From Protostelium mycophagum (taxonomy: Eukaryota > Evosea > Variosea > Protosteliida > Protosteliaceae): 20,973 bases of DNA. The position numbers and the translations under genes are program-made. The stretch is from assembly GCA_002081555.1 (NCBI GenBank), contig MZNV01002923.1:1-20973 (forward strand). Reading direction: 5' to 3'. Under the pieces are notes generated by a model. That model ran no database searches and was not told where the DNA came from. It saw only the letters and a list, made by a program, of their open reading frames with translations. Numbering within the stretch: the stretch's first letter is position 1; the number at the start of each line of letters is the position of its first letter. Below, piece by piece: positions 9,230-20,330 of the stretch.

Positions 9230-12200
9230 ATGGCTCAGAGATTGGTGTGTTGTGATACGTCTGGATGATGAATGTGCTGACCCATCTTAGGTGTTCAAGG
9301 AAGGCCCATTGTCTATAAAGGATGATCATAAGAAGTGGGTAGACTGCACGGTAGGCCATTGAACACGTTTAGATTTCAGTTCATCTCACGACGAATAGGT
9401 TTCTCTGTATAATGATATCCTCACAATCACACCGACTGTCGAAGTGAAAGTGAGACCGTCAATCGAATCCATTTTTTCTCCATCTCTGAGAGTTATTTCA
9501 GAATCCCATCGAATCACCTATACAACTTCATCCTGGAATAGAAATTACACAGAAAGAAAAGAAGAAGAAGGAAGAGTACTCCGCTACCATCGTCTCTCCA
9601 ACAAAAAAATTCAAAGACCTGAATTTTCGATGTGAATCAGAGGAGGAGCTGCAACAATGGCTCTCCGCCTTCCAACAAACAATCTCTTTAAGTTGGTGTT
9701 TTGATCAACCATGAAACATGTATAAACTGATCTGATATCAGTGTCACCCACCGTCTTTGGGGTTGATCTGACATTTCTCACACACAAAGAAGGATTTCAA
9801 AAGAACACAAATTCTCCCATTGTGCCAGGCATCATCGTACAATTTATTCAATACTTACAAAACTGTATGTGATCTCTACACTCGACATTCCCTCATTCAT
9901 CACATTGACCGTTGTAGTCCGTGATACCGACGGAATTTTCCGAGAATCTGCCTCGAAAGAGCAGGAGAACAATCTCAAGAACCTCATCAACTCAGGTCCA
10001 TTTTTGTACTTTCGAACCTTAAAGACCTTGATGATTCAACAACTGCGCTTCTGCAGTACAAGCTTTTTTATTTAGAGATGCATATCTAAGACGTGTTCTT
10101 GCATAACATTACAGAACAGCAGCTCTGCTGCTGTAAAAGATGATTCGGCAAGCATCGAAATGAAATTTCGGGATGTGCTGCCACTTTGCTCCACGGAACA
10201 ATTCTGTCAAACGTATAAAGCAAAAGTTTCAAAACTTTGCATCCACACTTGTACTCTCAATTTTGTGCAAAGAAGCATTTATTCGCCTCCTCCAACTGTC
10301 AGCTGTGCGGAACTGACCACCTCTATAGGGGAGAAAGTGGACTTTAGCAGTTACAACAACCCACATCTGATCTCTAATCAACTGAAATTAATCCTTAGAG
10401 ATCTACCTGAGCCGATGCTAACCTTTGACAAATACCAAGAATTTGTGAGAGTCGCCAGTAAGTTTTTTGTTGTAAATCTTGAATCTAGAGGTCACCGGTT
10501 CGATCCCCAGAGATACCGTTTTTTTAGCATGTGCTGATGTGATGAAGGAAATGAATCGGAGGAGGCAGCATCTGTGGATATAAAGAAGCTTGTAGAAACA
10601 CTCCCACCTGTCCACCAAGCCACCCTTTCATATATCATGAAGGTTCGATCACATGCCACAATGCATTCTGATCACTGTAGTTTTTGAAAACGGTGGCTGA
10701 GTTGTCCGAAAAGAACAGAATGACACCGACTAATCTTTCAGTTTGTTTCGGTCCCACAATCCTCAAGCCAAGAGAAGAGAACTTCACCACAATGGGTACG
10801 TTCATCACGTGACCGAATATTCAAATCAATTTTGATGCCATGTAGCCAACAACGAACTGGTCAACATGGTCGCTAAGGTGATGATCATCTATTGTGACCA
10901 AGTCTTCGCGAAGGCACCCACAGCACAACGTCTTCCCGTCGGTAAGAGATCTCCGATCTGTCAAAATGATAGATCTGACTGACATCTCCGAGGCGCCCCG
11001 AACGCGAATGCGAATGGACCACTACCTATTAAGTTTGGTAGACCCACCAGCATGTCCGTATCGAGACAGCAATTAGGTTGCCAATTTTATTTGAATTTTC
11101 GTGGAAAATTAAATTATCAATTTTAACTGTGAATAATCAGAATATGTATTTTTTTCTGAATGAAAGTTGTAGATAACAACAATAACACGAGCCCACCGAC
11201 TACCACACATGCAGCGGCCAACAGGCTCTCCATGGTAATGCAAGGAGTGGACCTCAGTAGCATCGGATTGAAACCCGCTGACCAGAGAAAGTTTGTGGAA
11301 AAATCACCAGAAGGTGCGTCATTATCCCGTGAATTTTCGTTGAATTTTCGCAGTTACACCGAGAAACTCACCTGGTAATTTCCACATCTTTTTCCATTTA
11401 TATTGGCTCGTTGTAGTGCGAAAATGCCGGTTCAAAATCTACCAAGTCATTCTAATATCTTTTAGTCGTGAAGGCACACAGTGGTCCTAGCGTGGGGAAT
11501 GCACAGCCATCAATGGCACACAATAGCTCTCTATTAACACCAGCACACGGGATACAAGGTGTTCCAAATAATATGGCCATCCCACCACCTGTTGCATTTG
11601 TGCAATCTCCCATGATCTCCGCGAAATCTGGTGCAGGTAATTTTTATTTGAATTTTGAATCATGATTTTCCCGCCAAAAAAATTCCTGACTTTTTGCTCA
11701 AGTGTTATCTGGTGGTATCAGCTTCGGATCTTCATCTAATTTAAATGTAAACACACAACCGCCACTCAGCCAGTCTTTGGGCGGGGGAAAGCGCGGCTCT
11801 GTACCAGAAGGTCAAGCGCAGATTGCAATGCAGGCTGTCAACAAGAGGCTCTCACAATCGCTCAACACGGCTGGTTTTGAAAACCAGAGTCAGAGTGCAA
11901 ACAGTCCAGTTTTACTGCGGCGAGAATCTGTTACGGAAACCAAGAGGTCATCTTTGGAGAACGCGTCACCACAAGCAAGAAGAGCTATCTCTCAGAAGTT
12001 CGCTGTGCCCCCAGAGTTGACCGGATCGCCTCGACCGGTGGACCCCATGTCCCTCCCTCCCCCCATCCTGACCTCCCCAATATCCCCCCCACCCCCTCTT
12101 ATCCCTCCCCCCGTGGTCAGCGCGAATCAAACTGTGCTCGCACCGCCACCAGCCTTCATCGCGAATACACCACATCAGTCTGTTGTGGTCCCTCCCTCGT

Positions 12201-12895
12201 CCCTCCCCCCTCCGGTATTTGTCTCTGCGGCCATCCCTCCCCCCGCATTCATACCACCCCCCGCCCTCCCCATATCTTCTATCCCTCCCCCCACAGCGCT
12301 GATCCCCCCTCCTGTGATGGCCCCTCCCCCCTCCATACAGACATCTCCTTTCGCTCCTCCCCCAGCGTTAATACCCCCACCTGTCATTCCTACGTCATCA
12401 GTCGCCCCCCCTCCCTCCCTACCCTCTGTACCATTCATCCCTCCCCCTGCATTCGCCCCCCCTCCCACAACAAACGGTGCGAGTGTGCTGTCACCGAGGA
12501 CTATGAACAAGATGTTCTCCACTTCTATGCCAATGATTCCATGTAACTATCATTTTATTTCTTCAGAAAACCTGAGTTTTATAGCCGGAGTGCCAAACCA
12601 AAAACCAGAGCTCTCCGCCCACATGGCCGATGCCGTCACCAGAGGGGTCATCTCCCCCCCGACAGCGCGTTCTCAGAACTCTCCTCCCTCCCTCCCCGTC
12701 AGCCAGGTGAGACCCCCCGACAGCCCACAGCCCACACAAAACAGAAAGATGAGTGTGATGGCCGGAAGAGCGAGCTTTGCATCAGGATTGGACCAAGCGC
12801 TGAAGATGGGCCCAAGGCCAGTGTCTGGCAATTTCCAGCCAACAAACCCGGCGTCTCCTCCTGTAGAAGAGAAGAAGGACAAGAAAAAAAAATGA
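9230..12895 (+). CDS. PH-RhoGAP protein with a long polyproline tail
   Basis: Exon 1 is only 15 nt (9230-9244, MAQRL). Exons 2-4 (9291-9350, 9399-9449, 9502-9691) complete a PH domain running from FKEGPLSI to the conserved C-terminal Trp in EELQQWLSAFQQ. The RhoGAP domain follows, about 9742-10941. The arginine finger is in DGIFRESAS, the LPEP loop in LKLILRDLPEPML, and the conserved Asn in NRMTPTNLSVCFGPTIL; these match the key Arg, Lys and Asn of p50RhoGAP-type domains. The protein should speed GTP hydrolysis by Rho/Rac GTPases at membranes. The tail (11173-12895) is low complexity, with many PPPAFIPPP-like units suited to SH3, EVH1 or profilin binding, and ends in a Lys run. The length is about 890 residues. 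The segment 9996-10160 is not resolved: one extra exon is probably needed to keep frame. No BAR domain is seen. Confidence 0.85.
10485..10516 (+). other. tRNA 3'-half-like sequence with a B-box inside a RhoGAP intron
   Basis: The intron 10458-10547 contains CCGGTTCGATCCCCAGAG, matching the RNA polymerase III B-box (GGTTCGANNCC) and resembling a tRNA T-arm. The T-stem pairs only at its two inner positions and no matching 5' half lies upstream, where the sequence is coding. It is best read as a degenerate tRNA-derived or SINE-like relic, or chance. Confidence 0.35.
12084..12112 (-). other. Potential G-quadruplex on the template strand of the polyproline region
   Basis: The plus strand has C-runs of 7, 5, 3 and 6, separated by 1, 6 and 1 nt. 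The minus strand therefore fits the G3+N1-7 pattern repeated four times. It is a by-product of CCC/CCT proline codons, but the asymmetry over 12050-12480 is strong and lies on the template strand of the gene. Confidence 0.5.
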
Positions 12896-13180
12896 AGAGA
12901 ATAATGTTCCATCGGATACATAGACATCTTCTCATCTGTTGAAGCGATGCAGCATGATGGCTGGCACATGCCGACACCGGCGTGCTTGGACACGGTTTCA
13001 CGCCAATTTGATAGTATTTGCGCATTGACATCAAAATGTAAGAGACATCGCAAGCGTGACAGGAGATGACAAACTTTGTTTGCAATTGCAAGTGTTTTTC
13101 CAGTTTTAGAAGTAGGAAATCACCACTCATTGGAGGTTGACTGGACACATGGCAGATGAATAGCTATAGCATATCTATCT
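12896..13180. other. Convergent spacer between the RhoGAP and helicase-RBR genes
   Basis: These 285 bp hold both 3' ends, so the two transcripts may overlap tail to tail. No AATAAA is obvious next to either stop. A 12-bp palindrome, TTGCAATTGCAA, lies at 13080-13091. The minus-strand open frames crossing 12673-13148 have no family features and overlap the RhoGAP coding end. Confidence 0.55.
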
Positions 13181-16100
13181 TTATAGAACAATAATGATGC
13201 CCAGGAACCCCAAGTCAGTACGAACTGAGTTGAGGATGTTGGTCCGAAGAGGATCTTCAATAGAAAGCAAAAAATCGCGAATCTTCTTCTCGTTTGTGAT
13301 TCGGTGTACCTTGCTTGCAGTCAATTTTATTGAGTAATGAGAAACAGCATACCCTGTAGAATTCATCCATTGTGACATAGAATCCTCCTCTCTTGGGATT
13401 AAGTAGACAATCTCTGACGTGGGAGTGAGCATCACTTCCGCAATGTGCAAGACAAAGTGCACAAAATCCAGCTCTGCAGTGTCCGCATGTTAGTGCAGCA
13501 CAGCCATCGTAATCTAAAAATGCCTGTACCCGTGAGATCATGTATTTTTAAGATTCATACTGTTTTGCATGAGTTTGGGCATTTCAGAGTGCAGATGTCC
13601 TCCAGGATTCGCAAACGATGTACTCGGAGTTGTTCTGAATCACCATTTTTCTTCTGTGCACAAGTCTGTCCTGGATGGGCCTTGGCTGTCTTTCCACTTT
13701 CTTCAGTGCATTTGATACAATATCTTGTGTTACAAATCTCACAAAAACAAGTCAACCCTCCAAGCCGAGCCTGTATTATGTAAATAAAAGCATAGCTGAA
13801 GCTTCCAACCTCATCCAAGAGAGATGGATGATCAGGTTTCTTTAAGACATGGTTACATCCAAGTTTTGGGCACAATATCACTGTTCGTTGATCAGCTCAC
13901 TGTTAGTAATGAAAAACTCTACCTTGGCTACTATTCTGGACATAATGGAAGAGTGCTTGGTCCTTTATGGCCATAAGTTTTTCAGGAGGGGCATGAGATA
14001 CACAGTCCGAAATAAAGATGTGATCTTTACACATAGGGCAAGAAATAGGTAAGGTAGCTGGAAGCACGCTAAACATGTGTTGTAGGCACTCTTGACAGTA
14101 TTCATGAGCACAGCCCTGTCATCATCAATCATCATAACATCCTCTGTCTCTTACTTGAAGTGTTATACCTCCGGTGTCCCCACAGATACAGCACTCATTA
14201 CTGGTTGAATTTTGGTTGAGTACATACACGTCATTTGTGATGATCTGTCGGAGCTTCTCAATCGACTCCTTTGTTCCACTGGCTGTTAATCTTTGTTTGC
14301 CTGATAAACATAGCAGATCCAGACCACAATTCATCTTGATCTGTTCGATGTCTTCTGTAATCTTCTTTACACTCTGACGCTTCAACACAAACCCTTGATC
14401 AAGTAGCATCTGAAAACTTAATCACAAAAACCAGGTATCCACTACTCACGTCTCTCATCGAAGTAATGAGTAACGCTAACTCTGCACACATCTTCTTTTG
14501 TTCTTCTGGCTGGCCATAAATGGTGATGGTTTGAGAATCTATGATCCAATGGAGATGAGTCCCTTGGGAATTACTCATCTTCTCCATCTTCCTTCTTCCA
14601 CATTCTGTGAACAGCAGATGCTTCTTGGGGTGTTGAAATTGACAATTTGATAGAACCAAATTAAAGAGGGACTCTGCTCTGTCTACTTGATGCGGTGTAG
14701 TTCCAATGAAGCATATCACTAACCGGTCAGGACTGCTGTTCTCCTCAATCACTTCTGTGCCTTCCATTTCTATCTGATTGATCATCTGTTTCTAAATTTA
14801 TGTGAGATTCTGTGACTCTGATCATCACTTACCAGCGTGGCCATCTTGAACCATAATGATTTATGTATTGAGATGGTGGATATATACTGCGACTTGATTC
14901 GAATTGGCTGACCAAACCTCTCTGCTGGTTTCCTCACAGTACACATGACAATCTAAACATCTATGAGCTGATAGAACTTCTATTTGATCAGGAACAGAGA
15001 AGATCTCACCTCAATATCTGCAATTGATTGAAAGAAATAACAGATTCCGGCAGTATTTCAATGCTCATCAGTGAAGTCTGTTTGATGCGTGATGTGGTCT
15101 GAAAATGGTATCACATCACTCAGTTCAGCCATCTGGACCAAGTCATCTCAGAATCTTAAATGTGAGCAGTTTGAATTACCTCTTCTACCAAACTCCTTTG
15201 GCTTTTGGCTTGTGACCTTTCTACTCTGATCTGACTGATTGACTTGACCAGACCACCCAGACGTTCCATAATCCCCTGCTCATCTATATTGAGAGGGACT
15301 CCTTTGAGTGTCAGTTTGAATCTAGTACCAGGTTTATAAGCCGTTGTGACAAACTGGCTTTTTTCCACGCGTGGCAGAGGACTCTTGCCCTCTTTAAGTG
15401 GCTTGTTGTCACCGTAATCTCCGATAGGATTTGCTTTACATTCAGATCCAAAAGGGCGGTGATCCCAGAAATATTTCAGTATTGCATTAGCCGACTTGGG
15501 ACTTTTGAATGAAATTGTTGCTTTCCCAGTGGATGGACCATTTGGCCAGATTGTCATCTGGTCAAATGCATCAGAAATGATTGTGTTGTGGCACTCACAA
15601 TGCAACCAGATTTATCTTTGGACATGTTCACTTGTTGGATTCCTGCAGGGCTGGCACAAACAACTTGAGATTCTAACACCTCCCCTTGTATGCTTAATAA
15701 AATTTTTGCTGCATCTTCCACACTGGGACATTGTACCTGGTGGTATAAATGAATAAATAATCAATAATCTTACATAGTTTCCCCCACTGCACAGAGTCCT
15801 CCACCATTTGGGCATTTGGTGAGGGAGCAAGAGAGACATCTACAACTGGACCATATCTCTTCATCACCTCCAAGAACTTCTCTTGGGTCCACTGGATGGG
15901 CACATTTTGCACATTAACCGTAAGAAATTCTCCTGCAAAGAGGATCATGTCCACCTGCATTCCTCTCATGTAGATTACTCTGGTAGACCCACCAATCACC
16001 TCTTCCAACGTCTCAGACTGTAGACTAACCTTGATGCGGTCAACACAGCGTTGTAGTTCCTGACAAAGAGTATTCTCTTGGCCAAGAGAGCATCTAGCAA

Positions 16101-19100
16101 TGATGTGGTGTTGGTCTGGATCAACTTGAAAACTGCAATTCAATTGGTTTTCAAGCTGACAGAGGAGGCAATTGAATTTCCCAAAGAGACGTCTGATCAC
16201 AGGACAAGTGACAGAATCAATCTGGACTTCTACAATTTTGACAACACTTCGTTTTTGAATGACCTGAGAGGAATAAGAACGAGATATCTATCAGTAGAGA
16301 TACCTGTTCATAGAAGATAGGTGAAACTTCCTTTAGCCACTTGAGCGATACCAGCATACAGTATAGAAACATCACTCTATGTGTCCTCAATAATGTTGAA
16401 AATACAATGAAATTTGACGGATTGGAAGACACCACACTCTTAGAAGACACTCCACCAATGGTGTTGGTTGATCCAAGAGTCTGAAGGAGTCAATTTCCTC
16501 GAGTAAACACGATGTTTACCTGATACATTCCAGGTTTGATCATGTGAGCGATGTTTAGAAATTGTGCGTCCAATACCATCTTAGACAGATCCTCTTCCGT
16601 TGGATCAATATCCTGATTGCAAGAGGTCCACCCGGGGTGGTTCTTCACCAGCTTTAAGATCTCCTTTTTGGTGGTTGATAGGACGTTCATCATCTTGTTG
16701 TTGATCCATTTCTCCTTGCAGAAAGATTTCCCACAGTTTTTGTTTCCTTTCTCATTGGCCAAGTTCCATTGTTTGTACAAGTAGTACAGCGTCATCATAT
16801 CCCCAGACTTACTCTATCAGTTCTTTGTGGACTGTTGCTGCAGTCTTCTTCTCTTTAGGAGTGCTTCCACCCCATAAGAGACTCTCTTACACGCTCATGA
16901 CAGCTGCCATGGAGACAGCGGCTTCACCTGATAATGTCACATATTGCGCTTTGTATTCTCTCACCTTTTCCTGCCTTAAAAGCTTGATAAATCATTCTTG
17001 CCCTGCCAGGTTTTAATTGCACTTTTGTGATGAATCTACCCAAGTCAGTAAGCTCGGATCCCACCGCAGCTCTAAGGTAATTTATTGTCTCCATGGCAGC
17101 CTTCATAGCCTCTTTGGATGGAGATTCTAACCAGTCAAATTGGGATGCGTTGATTCCCAGAGCATACATGTTGAGGAAAGTAAGAGACAGAGGAGTGCGC
17201 AGGATCTCAGGGATGCTACCTGCTCAGAACTCATTATAATCCTCCTATAAATGATCAACTACTATTTCTGAGGCTTCTCTGTTGCACAACATGTTTTGCA
17301 CTGTTGTGAGGACGCATATTCATGCGTTGTGGTATTTCTGTGGTGTCAAGATGCGGCAAACATGTACATTTGGAAAATAAGACATATCTTTCTTCACCTG
17401 TGAATATAGCCAATAGCAGATGCCAGGGGCGGTTTGTCCTGCTTGCCCTTTCCTTTGCTCTGCAGAACTCTGGGATATGAGCCCTTCCTGAAATACATGT
17501 TAAAATGATAACTTGATTTTTCAATACTTACCACCAAACTGGTCATATTACGCTGGGAATTGTATACTGGCGCCTTGGCTAGGCCGTTATCAACTATAAA
17601 ATAGACTCCATCAATAGTGAGGGAGGTTTCTGCCACTGATTTACAGAAGATCACTTTTTGCACACCATTTGTCGTGGCTTTTAGTGCCGCGCTCTGGTCA
17701 GCGGGTAATTGCTTTCCGTAAAGACAATGTACGGAGAGTGTTTTGTCATCTCCCCCTTTTTTCTTCAATGCCGCTTTTGACTCTTCACACTATATATCTC
17801 GTTATCATTTTCAGTACATTTCGCAAATTCAAAGTCACCTGGTCTTGCCCAGTTAGAAAACACAAGATATCGCCCGATGATATCGTAGTGTTTTTGTGTA
17901 TCTCAAAGCACAGATCGACGGCTTCTCGAGACCGAGAGACCGCTTCAGAAGGTGCGGGCCTCCACTTGACTTCCACCGGGAAAGTTCTTCCGGGAATCTC
18001 GATAATCGGACAACGGTCAAAATAGGCGGAGAACAGCCCGACATCAAGAGTGGCCGAAGTTACGATGATTCGAAGTGCCGGAAGGACTCGAGCAGCCTCT
18101 TTCAACAGTCCCAACAGTAAGTCGGTGTTGACATTGCGCTCATGCGCTTCATCAACGATGATGGCACCGTATTGCTTCAAGCACTAGACGGATTAGGATG
18201 TTGAGATAGTGTTGATCTGATTACCTGGTTTGTTTGATTCACAATCTGTGAAAGGAGCGAGGCCTCTGTGACATATTCTATACGAGCGTATTTAGATTTA
18301 TTTCTGAAACCTCCAACACAGGACATCACTGTGCAGTCCTTTGCTGCGGGTTCTTTTCCTCCAGCATATTCAAATGCGACTCTCTCTGCCAGAGATATGG
18401 CTGCGATCTTCCTTGGCTGCGTACATAATATCTATCTCAGCGTGAATATTTAATAGATGCAATAATAACGGACCTTCTTATCGTGAAATACAGCCATATC
18501 TGCGAGATATTGTGGCAACTGAGTACTCTTTCCAGATCCCGTAGCACCTCTAACCACCACAAAGTTTGACTTGGATACTTCTACTTCAAAATCTCTTCTC
18601 TTTGATAATGCAGGCAATCTGTCAATCATCACCCGTTGTAGTGCAAGTGTGTCTTTTCTGCAAACTATAACCAGCAAAAATGCAAAACTTCAGAAAGCCA
18701 GGAACCGAGGCATTTTTCAGGAAAATGACCAACAGGTGTATAAGCACAGAGAGACAAGTACTGTATTTTGTAAAATGCTAAATCACTCACTCCAAATTCA
18801 GACGGAAGATCTCTCTGTCCATATGTTTCTGTCTGTCAGTAATGGGTTTGCAATGACTGATTGCAATGGCTTTCATCATCTGATGAGCCACCTCCTTTGC
18901 CTCCAGTGACTGCTTCAGTTTAAACTCCAAAGCAGTGGCCTGCTGTTCTAACCTTTCTCCATCTTTGAAGAATATTTCTCCAGCCTGAGAGATGTCATCT
19001 GATGTCAAATGGAGCATCACATCTTTACCTTCTTTCGAGCTTCTACAGCAGATGATTGCAACTGCTTTTGCTTTGAATCCGATTTCTGAAGAGCTTCGTC

Positions 19101-19565
19101 TATCTTTTTCAAGAGAAGTGCGGTGTGTTGATCACCAGGGGAATGCAGAATTCGGCAGTTGGAGCGGGAGGGACAGTCTAAATTATTATTGCATTTTCTT
19201 GTCCTCATCTTTGAATGTCTCTTTCCACATTGGTACTCATCACATGTGTCACTCAAAGTGCAACTGTTGTACACATCATCAATGTGATCTCTTCGGAAAT
19301 GAGACGGCTCACATCTCATTCGGATGGCTAAAGGTGCATTCTTTCACATTAAAACAATCTCCTCCACTCTTGCACGGTTTGTCTATCTTGTATGAGGTAG
19401 ACGAGGCATGTGTGGGTCTTTGACTAGGGGACCATCCTGGAGAAATGTCAGATGACACGAAATGACACCACAATGACCTGGGGGATGAACACGCTTGCAG
19501 TCTTTTGCGTTGCATTTCCAACCAAAACGACACGCTTCTCTGGGGATGCACTCGTTAGAGTCCAT
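13181..19565 (-). CDS. CCCH zinc finger, DEAH-box helicase and RING-IBR-RING E3 fusion protein
   Basis: The start is the ATG at 19565; an in-frame ATG lies nine codons upstream. Four fingers of C-x5-C-x4/5-C-x3-H type come first (19532-19485, 19374-19324, 19262-19215, 19193-19143), similar to Nab2/ZC3H14 fingers, then a charged helical linker. The helicase core shows GATGSGKST (18548-18522), QPRKIAAISLAERVA, DEAH (18153-18142), SAT, LTGQDQ and AETSLTIDGV. Motif VI is QRKGQAGQ (17457-17434), lacking both arginine fingers. HA2 (IPEILRTPLSL, YALGI) and an OB-type region (to about 16250) follow, then RRM/KH-like stretches (about 16200-14250). RING1 is at 14193-14031, then the IBR. RING2 has the candidate catalytic Cys in DGCAALTC (13502-13500). 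The stop is at 13181. About two dozen introns of about 40 nt (one about 126) are needed. Plant DEAH11/DEAH12 proteins share the helicase-to-RBR order. Likely roles are RNA binding and ubiquitin ligation; ATPase activity is doubtful. Confidence 0.85.
13400..13600 (-). other. RING2 (Rcat) domain with candidate catalytic cysteine
   Basis: After joining across a 37-nt intron (GTATGA...GTACAG) the domain reads KCPNSC, then DGCAALTC, GHC, GFCALC and a closing DAHSHVRDC. The Cys of DGC (13502-13500) sits where RBR ligases carry the thioester-forming Cys. The first ligand pair is C-x3-C rather than the usual C-x2-C. Confidence 0.75.
14031..14193 (-). other. RING1 domain of the helicase-RBR protein
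   Basis: The ligands read C-x2-C in NECCICG, then after a short intron C-x-H-x2-C-x2-C in GCAHEYCQEC, and C-x2-C in SCPMC. This is a complete RING1, the part of an RBR ligase that docks the E2-ubiquitin conjugate. The split by an intron with GTAAGA...ACAG boundaries restores the spacing exactly. Confidence 0.8.
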
Positions 19566-20276
19566 CACGATGCTTGGTGTTTTTTGCCACAATTTCCAAT
19601 GAACACGATTTGGCCCAATCGAATGGACGTGAAGAGATGTACGATTGTTACCGTGAAGAACAATTGGGCCATTGGGGTTTCAAGGAAACCAGCTGACACA
19701 CCCAAATGCGATTGTTCGTTTTGAGATCCAGATGTTCAGAGGATCATTTGGCTTGTGTCAAAAATGAGATCGGTCTGTTGACGAAAAATAAGTTTTCAGA
19801 AAGTGTGGTGGGACTGCGTATCATCTATCATACATCTGAATCGAAGGTGAGTTTTCTGATTTTAGCTACTGATTGGCTTTGTTCAATCTCATACCTTCAA
19901 ATTTCTTGTTGGAAGGTCATTTTGGTCTGGGTTTCTTGTCTTCTGATGTGTTGTCATCACAATCTTCAAAAATTGCCTGTTACATAAGGAGTGCAATCAG
20001 ATCACGGCAGTCAGAGATCTTCAAATGCAAGCGCTTGTTCAGAGCATCAATGAATCAAAACATCTTCAAATCAAAGATGGCTGCTTTTTAGGAAGTTGGC
20101 TTCTGAACAGAGTCTCAAGATATTCTAAGCACATTAAATCAAGGTGAGTTTGAGAAGTTGACTGGCTTTCAACACCTTGGATCATTTGTTGAAGGGCATA
20201 ATGTAATTGATTCGTCATCCTTGATTGAATCTAACAACCTCAAAAAGACAAAATGGATAGTTATCCCCCAGTTCTG

Positions 20277-20330
20277 GTAATGAACACATTAACTACCGAG
20301 ATTTTTAACGTGGTGAGGGGAACCTAACCA
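20277..20330. repeat. Dispersed repeat, copy B
   Basis: This copy carries the exact 15-mer CGAGATTTTTAACGT at 20297-20311 and GAACACATTAA at 20282-20292, in the same order as copy A at 4991-5050 but with the interval between the blocks about 6 nt shorter. Both are followed by an ACC/AACC-type stretch and, further on, a GCAA(T)AAAATAAATTT-like run. Confidence 0.55.

Noticed and set aside
10485-10516. Intact tRNA gene
   Set aside because: The T-arm stem is mispaired at three of five positions and there is no 5' half: the sequence upstream is RhoGAP coding exon.
12175-12522. Gly-rich minus-strand open frame (115 codons)
   Set aside because: It is the antisense shadow of the polyproline codons. 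CCN on one strand reads as GGN-type on the other.
12544-12567. 24-nt segment GTAACT...CTTCAG inside the RhoGAP tail that looks like an ultra-short AT-rich intron
   Set aside because: Removing it joins T with AA to make an in-frame TAA stop, while reading through keeps the frame open to the Lys-rich C-terminus.
12673-13148. Two overlapping minus-strand frames across the convergent spacer
   Set aside because: They overlap the RhoGAP C-terminal coding end, have no family features, and have no join to the helicase-RBR frame.
13181-19565. Helicase-RBR gene as a pseudogene because of the changed motif VI
   Set aside because: All other helicase motifs and the RBR ligands are intact, and every frame break coincides with a good splice donor and acceptor.
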